Source: an uncultured Collinsella sp.
GTDB lineage: Bacteria > Actinomycetota > Coriobacteriia > Coriobacteriales > Coriobacteriaceae
Assembly: GCA_900553705.1 (NCBI GenBank)
Contig: USEK01000026.1
Coordinates: 1-12,661, forward strand
Direction of reading: 5' to 3'
Length of the DNA stretch: 12,661 nucleotides
The notes below the pieces were generated by a model. The model was not told where the DNA came from. It searched no databases and saw only the letters and a list, made by a program, of their open reading frames with translations. The translations under genes were made by a program, and so were the position numbers. Positions within the stretch are counted from its first letter, which is position 1. Each line of letters opens with the position of its first letter. Below are positions 1-6,693 of this stretch, in pieces.

Positions 1-675
1 GAGTGCTTCGATATCTCGACGCTGCATGGAACCTTTACGGTCGCCTCGATGGTGGTGTTTACCAACGGACGCGCCGACAAGAGCCAGTACCGTCGTTTTA
101 AAATTCAGGCCGAATTGGACGAGGCAAACGACTTCGTGTCGATGTCCGAGGTTTTGGGACGACGCTATGCTCCCGAGCGCATGGTCGACGAGCGCTTTGG
201 CTCGTGCCCCGATTTGCTCGTTGTCGATGGCGGTAAGCCGCAATTGACCGCTGCGATCAAGCAACTTGAGGCTCTTGGGCTCGATATACCGGTTTGTGGC
301 TTGGCGAAGGCCGATGAGGAAGTTTTCGTGCCTTGGGACGAGACTCCCGTCGTGCTGCCGACCGGGTCTGCTTCGCTCTATCTAATTAAACAGGTTCGCG
401 ATGAATCGCACCGTTTTGCCATCACGTTCCATCGCGAGTTGCGCGATAAAGCCATGACGGTTTCGGTACTCGATGACGTTCCAGGCGTGGGACCCACCAG
501 AAAACGTGCCCTTATGCGCCATTTTGGCTCGATGAAGCGTTTGCGCGCGGCGAGCGAGCAAGAGATCGCGGAAGTTCGCGGCATACCTGCCGATGTTGCC
601 AAGGCGGTCTACGAGGCGCTCGTTGCATGGAATGCCGAGCGCGCCGAGGCGGCGGCTGGCCATTCCGATAGCTAA
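1..675 (+). CDS. uvrC: UvrABC excinuclease subunit C, C-terminal part (5' truncated by window edge)
   Basis: This is the last 224 residues of UvrC, which makes the dual incisions in nucleotide excision repair; the gene runs in from the left edge in frame 1. The fragment opens with ECFDIS, the start of the RNase H-like 5'-incision nuclease domain. The four expected catalytic residues are visible: D4 (FDIS), D44 (NDF), D76 (VVDGG) and H137 (DESHRFAI), matching E. coli D399, D438, D466 and H538. From about residue 155 a tandem helix-hairpin-helix DNA-binding region follows (VPGVGPTRKRAL, then VRGIPADVAKAV). The N-terminal GIY-YIG and UVR domains lie outside the window. The frame is open to a TAA stop with no sign of decay. 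uvrC next to rapZ and whiA is a common actinobacterial arrangement; here the nan operon separates them. The identity is very secure. Confidence 0.97.
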   Translation, partial: ECFDISTLHGTFTVASMVVFTNGRADKSQYRRFKIQAELDEANDFVSMSEVLGRRYAPERMVDERFGSCPDLLVVDGGKPQLTAAIKQLEALGLDIPVCGLAKADEEVFVPWDETPVVLPTGSASLYLIKQVRDESHRFAITFHRELRDKAMTVSVLDDVPGVGPTRKRALMRHFGSMKRLRAASEQEIAEVRGIPADVAKAVYEALVAWNAERAEAAAGHSDS

Positions 676-774
676 ACACGAGCCAAACAACTGATATACA
701 TGATTGCGCGATTTTCAACCATTTATTTCGCCATGATTGCCTGCTGGTTTCGGGTTTTATTAACGCTAAAACGT

Positions 775-806
775 TTGACTAACCCAAGCGAAAACCCTGC
801 TATCCT
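775..806 (+). promoter_or_regulatory. Candidate sigma-70-type promoter for the nan operon
   Basis: TTGACT at 775-780 resembles a -35 box. TGCTATCCT at 798-806 resembles an extended -10 (TGn plus TATCCT). The 20-bp spacer is longer than the usual 16-18, so the -10 may work mainly through its TGn extension. AACCC at 793-797 and GGGTT at 809-813 form an inverted repeat around the -10, and a further AACCC lies at 781-785; these could be a repressor site. If active, the start would be near 813 and the mRNA would carry a leader of about 225 nt. An alternative promoter is TTGGGT (942-947) with TATATA (964-969) at 16-bp spacing, which has a poor -35. Confidence 0.4.
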
Positions 807-837
807 GCGGGTTGACGAAGACTGATATCTCACCTCG

Positions 838-920
838 CCGATACATACTGTCTGGCGAATCGTTTGTCAACGAATTCGGTGAACGGTAGTAAATACCGTT
901 CAAGCGTATGTATGTATCGG
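838..920 (+). promoter_or_regulatory. Inverted-repeat element, possible three-way-junction leader RNA or operator array
   Basis: Three helices can be drawn. P1 is an 11-bp perfect pairing of 838-848 (CCGATACATAC) with 910-920 (GTATGTATCGG). P2 is 857-864 with 869-877 around loop TGTC, with one bulged A. P3 is a perfect 9-bp pairing of 880-888 (TGAACGGTA) with 894-902 (TACCGTTCA) around loop GTAAA. P1 encloses P2 and P3, giving a three-way junction as in many riboswitches. P3 alone also has the form of a dimeric repressor's operator. Which reading is right depends on the transcription start: from about 813 it is RNA, from the TATATA box near 964 it is only DNA. It matches no riboswitch class I recognise. 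Confidence 0.45.
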
Positions 921-1038
921 TCGCCGAGCGCGGCACCTCAGTTGGGTTCGTCGGTAGGTAAGGTATATATCGTCCGCAAGTTGCGCGGGGGCACGTCTAG
1001 GCGCTCCCGGGTAAGATTCTCTATTGATAGGAGAAGAC

Positions 1039-2652
1039 ATGGCCATCATCAACAAGGGTATCTCCAGGCGTTCGTTCCTCGGCCTCACCGGCAGCGTCGC
1101 TGCTGTCGCAGGGCTTGGTCTCACCGGCTGCGGTGGCAGCTCTAGCGACGAGGGTTCCGCTTCCGGTTCCACCGATTCCGCCAACCGTGGCGGCGGCGTG
1201 ATCACCGCTGGTTCCGCTTACGCTCCGTCCAGCTTCGATCCCGCCAGCACCGGCTCCGCTGTGGGCCTGGGTGCTAACTGGCACGTCGTCGAGGGCCTCT
1301 ACGGCATCGATTACCACGACTACAGCACCTTCAACGAGCTCGCCACCGACGATCCTAAGTCCGTGGACGACACCACTTTCGAGGTCACCATCCGCAAGGG
1401 CGCCAAGTTCTCCGATGGCACCGAGGTCACCGCTGACGATGTCGTTGCCTCCTACACCGCTTGCGCCGCTTCCGCTACCTATGCTCCGTTCTTCCAGCCC
1501 TTCGAGTCCATCGAGGCCAAGGACGCCAGCACCGTGACGGTCAAGACCAAGGTCCCCAACTTCTCCCTGCTCAAGGATCGTCTGGCCATCGTCCGCGTTA
1601 CCCCGGCCACTCAGACCGAGGAGGATCGCGCCAAGCAGCCGATCGGCTCCGGCCCCTGGATGTACGACTCTATCTCCGATACCGAGATTACCCTGGTTCC
1701 CAATCCTGAGTACAACGGTGAGTATGCTGCCGAGGATAAGAAGATCCAGTACAGCATCCTGACCGACCCCACCGCTCGCGTTACCGCTCAGCAGGAGGGC
1801 TCCACGCTCGTTATGGAGCTCGTTACCGCTGACGCCGTCGACCAGCTCGAGAGCGCCGGCTGCAAGATCGATAACGTTCAGGGTTTCGGCACCCGCTTCA
1901 TCATGTTCAACGTCGCCAAGGAGCCTTGGAACAACGTCAAGGTCCGTCAGGCTGTCATGTATGCGCTCGACACCGAGAAGATGGTCAGCAACACCTTCGC
2001 CGGCCTTGCCACCGCTGCCAGCTGCTACCTGCCCAAGAGCTTCACCAACTATCATGAGGCTTCCACGGTGTACAAGACCGACGCCAAGAAGGCTAAGAAG
2101 CTCATCGAGGAGTCTGGCATCACCCCGGGTGCCATCACCCTGCGCACCACCGACAACGAGCAGATTAAGGGCATGGCCGCCCAGGTCAAGAACGACCTCG
2201 ACGCTCTCGGCTTCGATGTGACCATCCAGACCGATACCTCGCCGGCCACCTACGCTGCCATCGACGGCGGCGAGGCCTACGATATCCTCCTTGCCCCTGG
2301 CGATCCTTCCTGCTTCGGCGCCGACCCCGACCTGCTGCTCAACTGGTGGTACGGCGACAACGTCTGGATGCAGACCCGTTGCCCGTGGAAGGAGTCCGCT
2401 GAGTGGCAGAAGCTCCACAGTCTCATGGACGAGGCTCTTGCCGCCGAGGGCGACGAGCAGCAGAAGAAGTGGAACGAGTGCTTCGACATCATTGCCGACA
2501 ACGCCGTTCTGTACCCCGTTGTCCACGTCAAGACCGTCTCCGCTTCCTGGGACGATCCGTCCACTGCGCCCAACGGCGAGGCCCTCGATGGCTTCAAGGG
2601 CATCGGCACGACGAGCATGTCCTTCAGGGGCGTTGCGACCGTCAAGGCGTAA
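1039..2652 (+). CDS. Tat-exported lipoprotein, peptide/nickel-family (SBP family 5) substrate-binding protein, probable sialic acid importer component
   Basis: This is the extracytoplasmic binding protein of the importer encoded by the next three genes. The start is ATG 1039, with AGGAG at 1029-1033 five bases upstream; a TTG at 1024 in the same frame would place the SD inside the ORF. The 537-residue product begins with a twin-arginine signal (SRRSFLG, residues 9-15), a hydrophobic stretch and lipobox LTGC with Cys31 as lipid anchor, followed by a Gly/Ser/Asp linker. It should therefore be exported folded by Tat and tethered to the membrane. The rest has DppA/OppA character: a DPAST segment soon after the linker, a FSDGTEVTADDV segment, IGSGPWMYD, and RQAVMYALDTEKM. 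Its length is typical of the family. Family membership is firm; sialic acid as ligand is inferred only from the linked nan genes. Codon use is strongly biased to C-ending and AAG/GAG codons, suggesting high expression. Confidence 0.9.
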   Translation: MAIINKGISRRSFLGLTGSVAAVAGLGLTGCGGSSSDEGSASGSTDSANRGGGVITAGSAYAPSSFDPASTGSAVGLGANWHVVEGLYGIDYHDYSTFNELATDDPKSVDDTTFEVTIRKGAKFSDGTEVTADDVVASYTACAASATYAPFFQPFESIEAKDASTVTVKTKVPNFSLLKDRLAIVRVTPATQTEEDRAKQPIGSGPWMYDSISDTEITLVPNPEYNGEYAAEDKKIQYSILTDPTARVTAQQEGSTLVMELVTADAVDQLESAGCKIDNVQGFGTRFIMFNVAKEPWNNVKVRQAVMYALDTEKMVSNTFAGLATAASCYLPKSFTNYHEASTVYKTDAKKAKKLIEESGITPGAITLRTTDNEQIKGMAAQVKNDLDALGFDVTIQTDTSPATYAAIDGGEAYDILLAPGDPSCFGADPDLLLNWWYGDNVWMQTRCPWKESAEWQKLHSLMDEALAAEGDEQQKKWNECFDIIADNAVLYPVVHVKTVSASWDDPSTAPNGEALDGFKGIGTTSMSFRGVATVKA

Positions 2653-2711
2653 GACTCGCTTGAGTCTGTATGCAGGATGTCGGTCATTGGGGCCGTATCC
2701 TCATAGTTGAA

Positions 2712-2750
2712 ACAAAGACCCGGGCGGCAACGATGTCGCTCGGGTCTTGT
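2712..2750 (+). terminator. Stem-loop after the binding-protein gene (attenuator or mRNA-stabilising hairpin)
   Basis: Positions 2715-2725 (AAGACCCGGGC) pair with 2738-2748 (GCTCGGGTCTT) as an 11-bp stem with one G-U pair; ACA and TGT extend it past a bulged A. Only a few T residues follow, so it is not a strong intrinsic terminator. In importer operons a hairpin here often protects the binding-protein message and lowers expression of the membrane genes; that role is inferred. Confidence 0.5.
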
Positions 2751-2751
2751 A

Positions 2752-2769
2752 ATGAGTACCCGTACTCAT
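2752..2769 (+). promoter_or_regulatory. Perfect 18-bp inverted repeat before the permease gene
   Basis: ATGAGTAC (2752-2759) and GTACTCAT (2762-2769) are perfect reverse complements separated by CC. The two-base spacer makes a poor RNA hairpin but a good DNA palindrome for a dimeric regulator. It starts two bases after the preceding stem-loop and ends 40 bp before the permease start codon. Its arms are unrelated to the TGAACGGTA palindrome at 880-902. No clear promoter was seen beside it, so its role is unknown. Confidence 0.4.
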
Positions 2770-2809
2770 ATACCAGTTGGTCCTACCGACAAAAGAAAGG
2801 GGAGAGAAC

Positions 2810-3766
2810 GTGAACAACTTGCTACGTTTGATTGGAAGGCGTCTTGTGGCGCTGCCGATCATGGCATTGGGCGTCACCGTCCTGGTGTTCTTCCTTATGT
2901 CGTTCTCCAAGACCGACCCCGCCTACACGGCGTTGGGTGACGGTGCCTCGCCCGAGGCGGTTGCCGAGTACCATGAGAAGTATGGTCTGGACGACCCCTG
3001 GCCCGTGCGCTACGTGCGCTATATGGGCGATTTGATCCATGGCGACATGGGCACCTATGGTGCTGCTCGCAACTCCGTTGCCAAGCGCATCTCCACGGCC
3101 CTGCCCGTCACGATGCAGCTGACCTTTATCGGTCTTGCCATCGGTGCGGTCGTTTCGTTTTTGCTCGGCGTCATCGCGGCACTGTATCGCGACAAATGGC
3201 CGGACCAAGTGATCCGCGTCTTTTCCATCGCCGGCTTGGCAACCCCGTCGTTCTGGCTTGCCGTTCTGTTGATCCTGCTGTTCTCTTCCTACCTTAAGGT
3301 GCTCCCGGCATCGGGTGCTCTGCCTCACTTCACCACGAATCCGGTTGGCTATCTGGGACGTATGATCATGCCCGCTATCGCCTTGGCATTTCCGCTGACG
3401 GGCCAGATGACTCGTATCGTGCGTACCGCCATGGTCGAGGAGCTCGACAAGGATTATGTCCGTATGGCTCGCGGCGCCGGCGTTCCCGAGAAGGTCGTCG
3501 TCGGCATCAACGTTCTTCGCAATGCGCTGATCACCCCGGTCACCACCCTCGGCCTTAAGATCGGTTACCTCATGGGCGGCGCCGTCGTCATCGAGGTTAT
3601 CTTCAACCTCCCCGGCATGGGCACTGCGATTCTGCAGGGCGTTCAGGGCAACGAGGCGAACCTGGTTCAGGGCGTCGTTATCGTCGTTGCTCTTGCCTTC
3701 ATCATCATCAACATCGTGGTTGACATGCTCTACCTGCTCATCAACCCGCGCATCAGGACGGTGTAG
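2810..3766 (+). CDS. ABC transporter permease, DppB/OppB family
   Basis: This is one of the two membrane subunits of the importer. The start chosen is GTG 2810, preceded by AAGGGGAG ending at 2804; a TTG at 2777 in frame has no comparable SD and would put it inside the gene. The product is 318 residues, close to the usual DppB length. Hydrophobic segments lie roughly at 11-32, 99-125, 135-159, 186-201, 250-266 and 289-311, fitting the six-helix fold. The N-terminus (LLRLIGRRL) is typical of the family. The EAA coupling loop for the ATPase spans about 209-242 (EELDKDYVRMARGAG, then NVLRNALITP). The VIEVIFNLPGMG segment at 260-271 is also characteristic. It is separated from the binding-protein gene by two structured elements and sits 3 bp ahead of the next gene, implying coupled translation. 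Family assignment is firm; substrate is inferred. Confidence 0.92.
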   Translation: MNNLLRLIGRRLVALPIMALGVTVLVFFLMSFSKTDPAYTALGDGASPEAVAEYHEKYGLDDPWPVRYVRYMGDLIHGDMGTYGAARNSVAKRISTALPVTMQLTFIGLAIGAVVSFLLGVIAALYRDKWPDQVIRVFSIAGLATPSFWLAVLLILLFSSYLKVLPASGALPHFTTNPVGYLGRMIMPAIALAFPLTGQMTRIVRTAMVEELDKDYVRMARGAGVPEKVVVGINVLRNALITPVTTLGLKIGYLMGGAVVIEVIFNLPGMGTAILQGVQGNEANLVQGVVIVVALAFIIINIVVDMLYLLINPRIRTV

Positions 3767-3769
3767 ATT

Positions 3770-5785
3770 ATGGTAAAGATTCGAGAGAAGCAAACCGAGC
3801 AGCTCGAGAAGGCTGCCTCCAAGGGGCTCAAGCTCGGTGGCTGGAAGAAGATGACGTTGTCTTCTAAGATTGCCGCCGTCGTGCTGGTGCTGGTCGCCCT
3901 GACTGCGATTCTGGCGCCCCTTCTTGCCCCCTATAGCCCGGTCGAGATTTTTACGGCTCGCCAGGCTCCCGGCAACGGATTTATCTTCGGTACCGACGAT
4001 AAGGGTCGCGACATTCTGTCGCGTATGCTCTACGGTGGTCGTTACTCGCTGATTATCGGCTTTGGCGCCACCGCCATGGCTCTGGTCTGCGGCTCGGTCG
4101 TGGGCGCCCTTGCAGCGGTTTCGCGCAAGGCCGTCTCCGAGACGATCATGCGTATCCTGGACATCATCATGTCCATCCCGGGCATCGCCCTCGCGGCCGT
4201 CTTTGTCTCCATCCTGGGCAACTCCGTGCCGTCGATCATCTTCGCCATCGGCTTTATGTACACTCCGCAGATTGCCCGTATCGTGCGCGCCAACATCGTG
4301 TCCGAGTACGGCGAGGACTATGTTCGCGCGGTCATCGTTTCCGGCGCCAAGGCTCCGTGGATTTTGATCAAGCATGTTCTGCGTAACTGCATCGCCCCGA
4401 TCATGGTCTTCACCGTTACCCTGGTCGCCGACGCCATCATCTTCGAGGCCTCGCTGACCTTCATCGGCGCTGGTATCCAGGAGCCCACCGCTACCTGGGG
4501 CAACATCCTCGCCGACGCCCGCGGCGGCGTGCTCGCCGGCCGTTGGTGGCAGGCGCTGTTCCCGGGCCTGGCCATCATGATCACCTGCCTGGCGCTCAAC
4601 ATCCTCTCCGAGGGCATTACCGACGCCATGGCCGCTGCTCCCTCCGCCGCCCTGGATCCGACCGATTCCTCCAAGCGCCGCGAGGCCGACCTGCTGGTTT
4701 CCGACCCCGTTCGTGCCTACAAGGAGCAGGCTCAGTCCCTCTCCGCTCGCCTTGGCGCCCTGCGCGATGTCGAGCTCAAGCGTGATGATCGCCATGTGCC
4801 CGATGAGTCCGTTGAGCCGATCCTTTCGGTCCGCGATTTCTGCATCCAGTTTGAGCACCACGGTGATATCAACGTCGTCGACCACGTTAACTTTGACGTC
4901 CGTCCCGGCCAGACTATGGGCCTGGTAGGCGAGTCCGGATGCGGTAAGTCCATCACCACGCTGGCCATCATGGGCCTGACCGACGATGACGAGCATCTTT
5001 CCGGCGAGGTTCTCTGGGAGGGCCGCGACCTGCTCAAGATGAGCAAGAAGGAGTGGTTCGGCCTGCGCGGTACCGATATCGCCATGGTCTACCAGGACGC
5101 CCTATCTTCGCTCAACCCCTCTATGCTCATCTCTGCCCAGATGAAGCAGCTCACCAAGCGCGGCGGCACCCGCAGCGCCGAGGAGCTCCTGGAGCTTGTG
5201 GGCCTCGATCCCAAGCGCACGCTCGAGAGCTATCCGCACGAGCTTTCCGGTGGACAGCGTCAGCGTGTCCTGATCGCTATGGCCCTTACCCGCGACCCCA
5301 AGCTGGTCATCTGCGACGAGCCCACGACCGCTCTGGACGTTACCGTCCAGAAGCAGGTCATCAAGCTGCTCAACGATCTTCAGGCTAAGCTCGGCTTTGC
5401 CATGATCTTCGTTTCGCATGACCTGGCGCTGGTCGCCGAGGTCGCCCATAACATCACGGTTATGTACGCTGGCCAGGTTATCGAGCAGGCGCCCACCAAG
5501 GAGCTGCTCACCAACCCGATCCACGAGTACACCCGCGGTCTTTTGGGCTCCGTTCTGTCCATCGAGAGCGGCTCGGGCCGTCTGCACCAGGTCCCCGGCG
5601 CCGTTCCCAGCCCGCGCGATTTCCCCAAGGGCGATCGCTTTGCGCCCCGCTCGAGCCATCCGCGTATTGGTCTGGACACCCGTCCGGTCTTCAAGCGCGT
5701 TCCCGGCACCGAGCACTTCTATTCCGAGCTCCCCGACGAGGTGCTCAAGGCAAATGGTTTGACCCCTCACGCGGAGGTGATGTAG
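3770..5785 (+). CDS. Fused ABC permease (DppC type) and ATP-binding protein (DppD type)
   Basis: This single 671-residue chain supplies the second permease and one ATPase of the importer. Residues 1-30 are a charged cytoplasmic tail. About 32-285 is a DppC permease with LLAPYSP, a FGTDDKGRDILSRMLYGGR segment and an EAA loop near 178-211 (EYGEDYVRAVIVSGAKAP, LRNCIAP). About 290-345 is a charged linker. The ATPase follows: Walker A GESGCGKS 387-394, Q-loop Q442, signature LSGGQRQR 492-499, Walker B LVICDEPT 512-519, H-loop H550. The C-terminal tail has VPSPRDFPKGDRFAPR but none of the cysteines that bind a [4Fe-4S] cluster in typical DppD proteins. No stop or frameshift separates the halves. 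Such permease/ATPase fusions are known in Actinobacteria. Its stop codon directly abuts the next start. Confidence 0.92.
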   Translation: MVKIREKQTEQLEKAASKGLKLGGWKKMTLSSKIAAVVLVLVALTAILAPLLAPYSPVEIFTARQAPGNGFIFGTDDKGRDILSRMLYGGRYSLIIGFGATAMALVCGSVVGALAAVSRKAVSETIMRILDIIMSIPGIALAAVFVSILGNSVPSIIFAIGFMYTPQIARIVRANIVSEYGEDYVRAVIVSGAKAPWILIKHVLRNCIAPIMVFTVTLVADAIIFEASLTFIGAGIQEPTATWGNILADARGGVLAGRWWQALFPGLAIMITCLALNILSEGITDAMAAAPSAALDPTDSSKRREADLLVSDPVRAYKEQAQSLSARLGALRDVELKRDDRHVPDESVEPILSVRDFCIQFEHHGDINVVDHVNFDVRPGQTMGLVGESGCGKSITTLAIMGLTDDDEHLSGEVLWEGRDLLKMSKKEWFGLRGTDIAMVYQDALSSLNPSMLISAQMKQLTKRGGTRSAEELLELVGLDPKRTLESYPHELSGGQRQRVLIAMALTRDPKLVICDEPTTALDVTVQKQVIKLLNDLQAKLGFAMIFVSHDLALVAEVAHNITVMYAGQVIEQAPTKELLTNPIHEYTRGLLGSVLSIESGSGRLHQVPGAVPSPRDFPKGDRFAPRSSHPRIGLDTRPVFKRVPGTEHFYSELPDEVLKANGLTPHAEVM

Positions 5786-6613
5786 ATGAGCGAGACCGCA
5801 GTCAACGGCGTCGAGCCGATCATCTTCCTTGATGACGTCCACGTCACCTTTAGAACCCGTACCGGTTCGATTCTGCACCCCAACCTGGTTCACGCCGTCC
5901 AGGGTGTAACGATTAAGCTCATGCCCGGTCAGACGATTGGTATCGTCGGCGAGTCCGGTTGCGGTAAGTCCACCACCGCCAACGTCATGTGCGGCCTGCA
6001 GGCCCCCACGAGCGGCAAGGTCTACTTTAAGGGCAAGGACGTTACCAAGCGTACCGCCGAGGACCGTCGCCACATGGGCCGCGTCATCTCGGTCGTGTTC
6101 CAGAATCCGGCTACGGCGCTCAACCCCCGCATGGTCGTTCGCGAGCAACTGCTCGACCCCATGCGCGTCCACAACCTGGGTACTGAGGCCGAGCAGGAGA
6201 AGCGCGTCAAGGAGCTCTTGGAGCTCACCGGTCTGCCCAGCTCCGCCGCCGAGGTTCTTCCCGGCCAGCTTTCGGGCGGTCAGCGCCAGCGCGTCGCAAT
6301 TGCCCGTGCCCTGTCGCTGAACCCCGATGCCATCATCGCCGACGAGCCCACCTCGGCTCTGGACGTTTCGGTCCGCGCGCAGATTCTGAACCTGCTGACC
6401 GACCTTAAAAAGGAGCTCGGCCTGGCCATGGTGTTCATTAGCCATGACATCCAGACGGTCCGCTATATCTCTGACGACATCATCGTTATGAATGGCGGCA
6501 AGATCGTCGAGCAGGGCGAGGCCAAGCAGGTCTTCCAGCATCCTCAGGACCCCTACACCAAGATGCTGCTTGGCGCTGCGCCGTCGCTGCTTCATCCCAA
6601 GCTCGGCGAGTAG
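5786..6613 (+). CDS. ABC transporter ATP-binding protein, DppF/OppF family
   Basis: This is the second nucleotide-binding subunit, expected to pair with the ATPase half of the fusion. The start ATG 5786 directly follows the upstream TAG; the strong SD GGAGGTGAT (5773-5781) lies inside the upstream gene's last codons, so translation is coupled. The product has 275 residues. Motifs are intact: Walker A GESGCGKS 55-62, Q-loop Q106 (VFQNPATALNPR), signature LSGGQRQR 162-169, Walker B AIIADEPT 182-189, H-loop H220. It ends soon after the HPQDPYTKMLLGA segment, so the Cys-rich C-terminal extension of most DppF proteins is absent. Together with the Cys-free tail of the fusion, neither ATPase of this importer should carry an Fe-S cluster. 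Four genes thus encode binding protein, two permeases and two ATPases, as expected for a SatABCD-like sialate importer. Confidence 0.93.
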   Translation: MSETAVNGVEPIIFLDDVHVTFRTRTGSILHPNLVHAVQGVTIKLMPGQTIGIVGESGCGKSTTANVMCGLQAPTSGKVYFKGKDVTKRTAEDRRHMGRVISVVFQNPATALNPRMVVREQLLDPMRVHNLGTEAEQEKRVKELLELTGLPSSAAEVLPGQLSGGQRQRVAIARALSLNPDAIIADEPTSALDVSVRAQILNLLTDLKKELGLAMVFISHDIQTVRYISDDIIVMNGGKIVEQGEAKQVFQHPQDPYTKMLLGAAPSLLHPKLGE

Positions 6614-6629
6614 CCTCGCTTTCCCTCCC

Positions 6630-6657
6630 GTGCGCCCGGTTCACTTACCGGGCGCAC
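6630..6657 (+). terminator. Strong GC stem-loop between transporter genes and esterase genes
   Basis: GTGCGCCCGGT (6630-6640) pairs perfectly with ACCGGGCGCAC (6647-6657) across the six-base loop TCACTT. The stem starts 17 bp after the ATPase stop codon. The following bases (CTCCGTTGCGATTT) have only a short late T run, so full termination is doubtful; partial termination or RNA processing between operon segments is as likely. Confidence 0.55.
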
Positions 6658-6693
6658 CTCCGTTGCGATTTCGAAAGGCTGGGTTCACGAGCC

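Larger units (their letters stand above)
676..1038 (+). other. Intergenic leader/promoter region upstream of the nan operon
   Basis: These 363 bp hold no convincing gene. The short ORFs crossing them lack ribosome binding sites and homology-like character. From left to right the region contains AT-rich sequence after uvrC with no clear terminator hairpin, a promoter-like element near 775-806, a set of inverted repeats at 838-920, a TA-rich box at 964-969, an 11-bp palindrome CGCAAGTTGCG at 975-985, a weak stem (986-992 with 1003-1009, one G-U pair), and the binding-protein SD at 1029-1033. This is the longest non-coding stretch in the window and the natural control region for the operon. Confidence 0.8.

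Noticed and set aside
1021..2526. 501-residue open frame on the minus strand opposite the binding-protein gene
   Set aside because: It is a shadow of strongly biased codons on the + strand; its composition is low-complexity Gly/Val/Leu and it has no SD or family motifs.
2822..4996. 724-residue minus-strand open frame across the permease genes
   Set aside because: The same codon-bias artefact: Asp/Gly/His-rich, no motifs, and it covers two clear transporter genes.
5102..6595. 497-residue minus-strand open frame across the ATPase genes
   Set aside because: Mirror of the Walker A/signature/Walker B regions of two real ATPases; no recognisable domain of its own.
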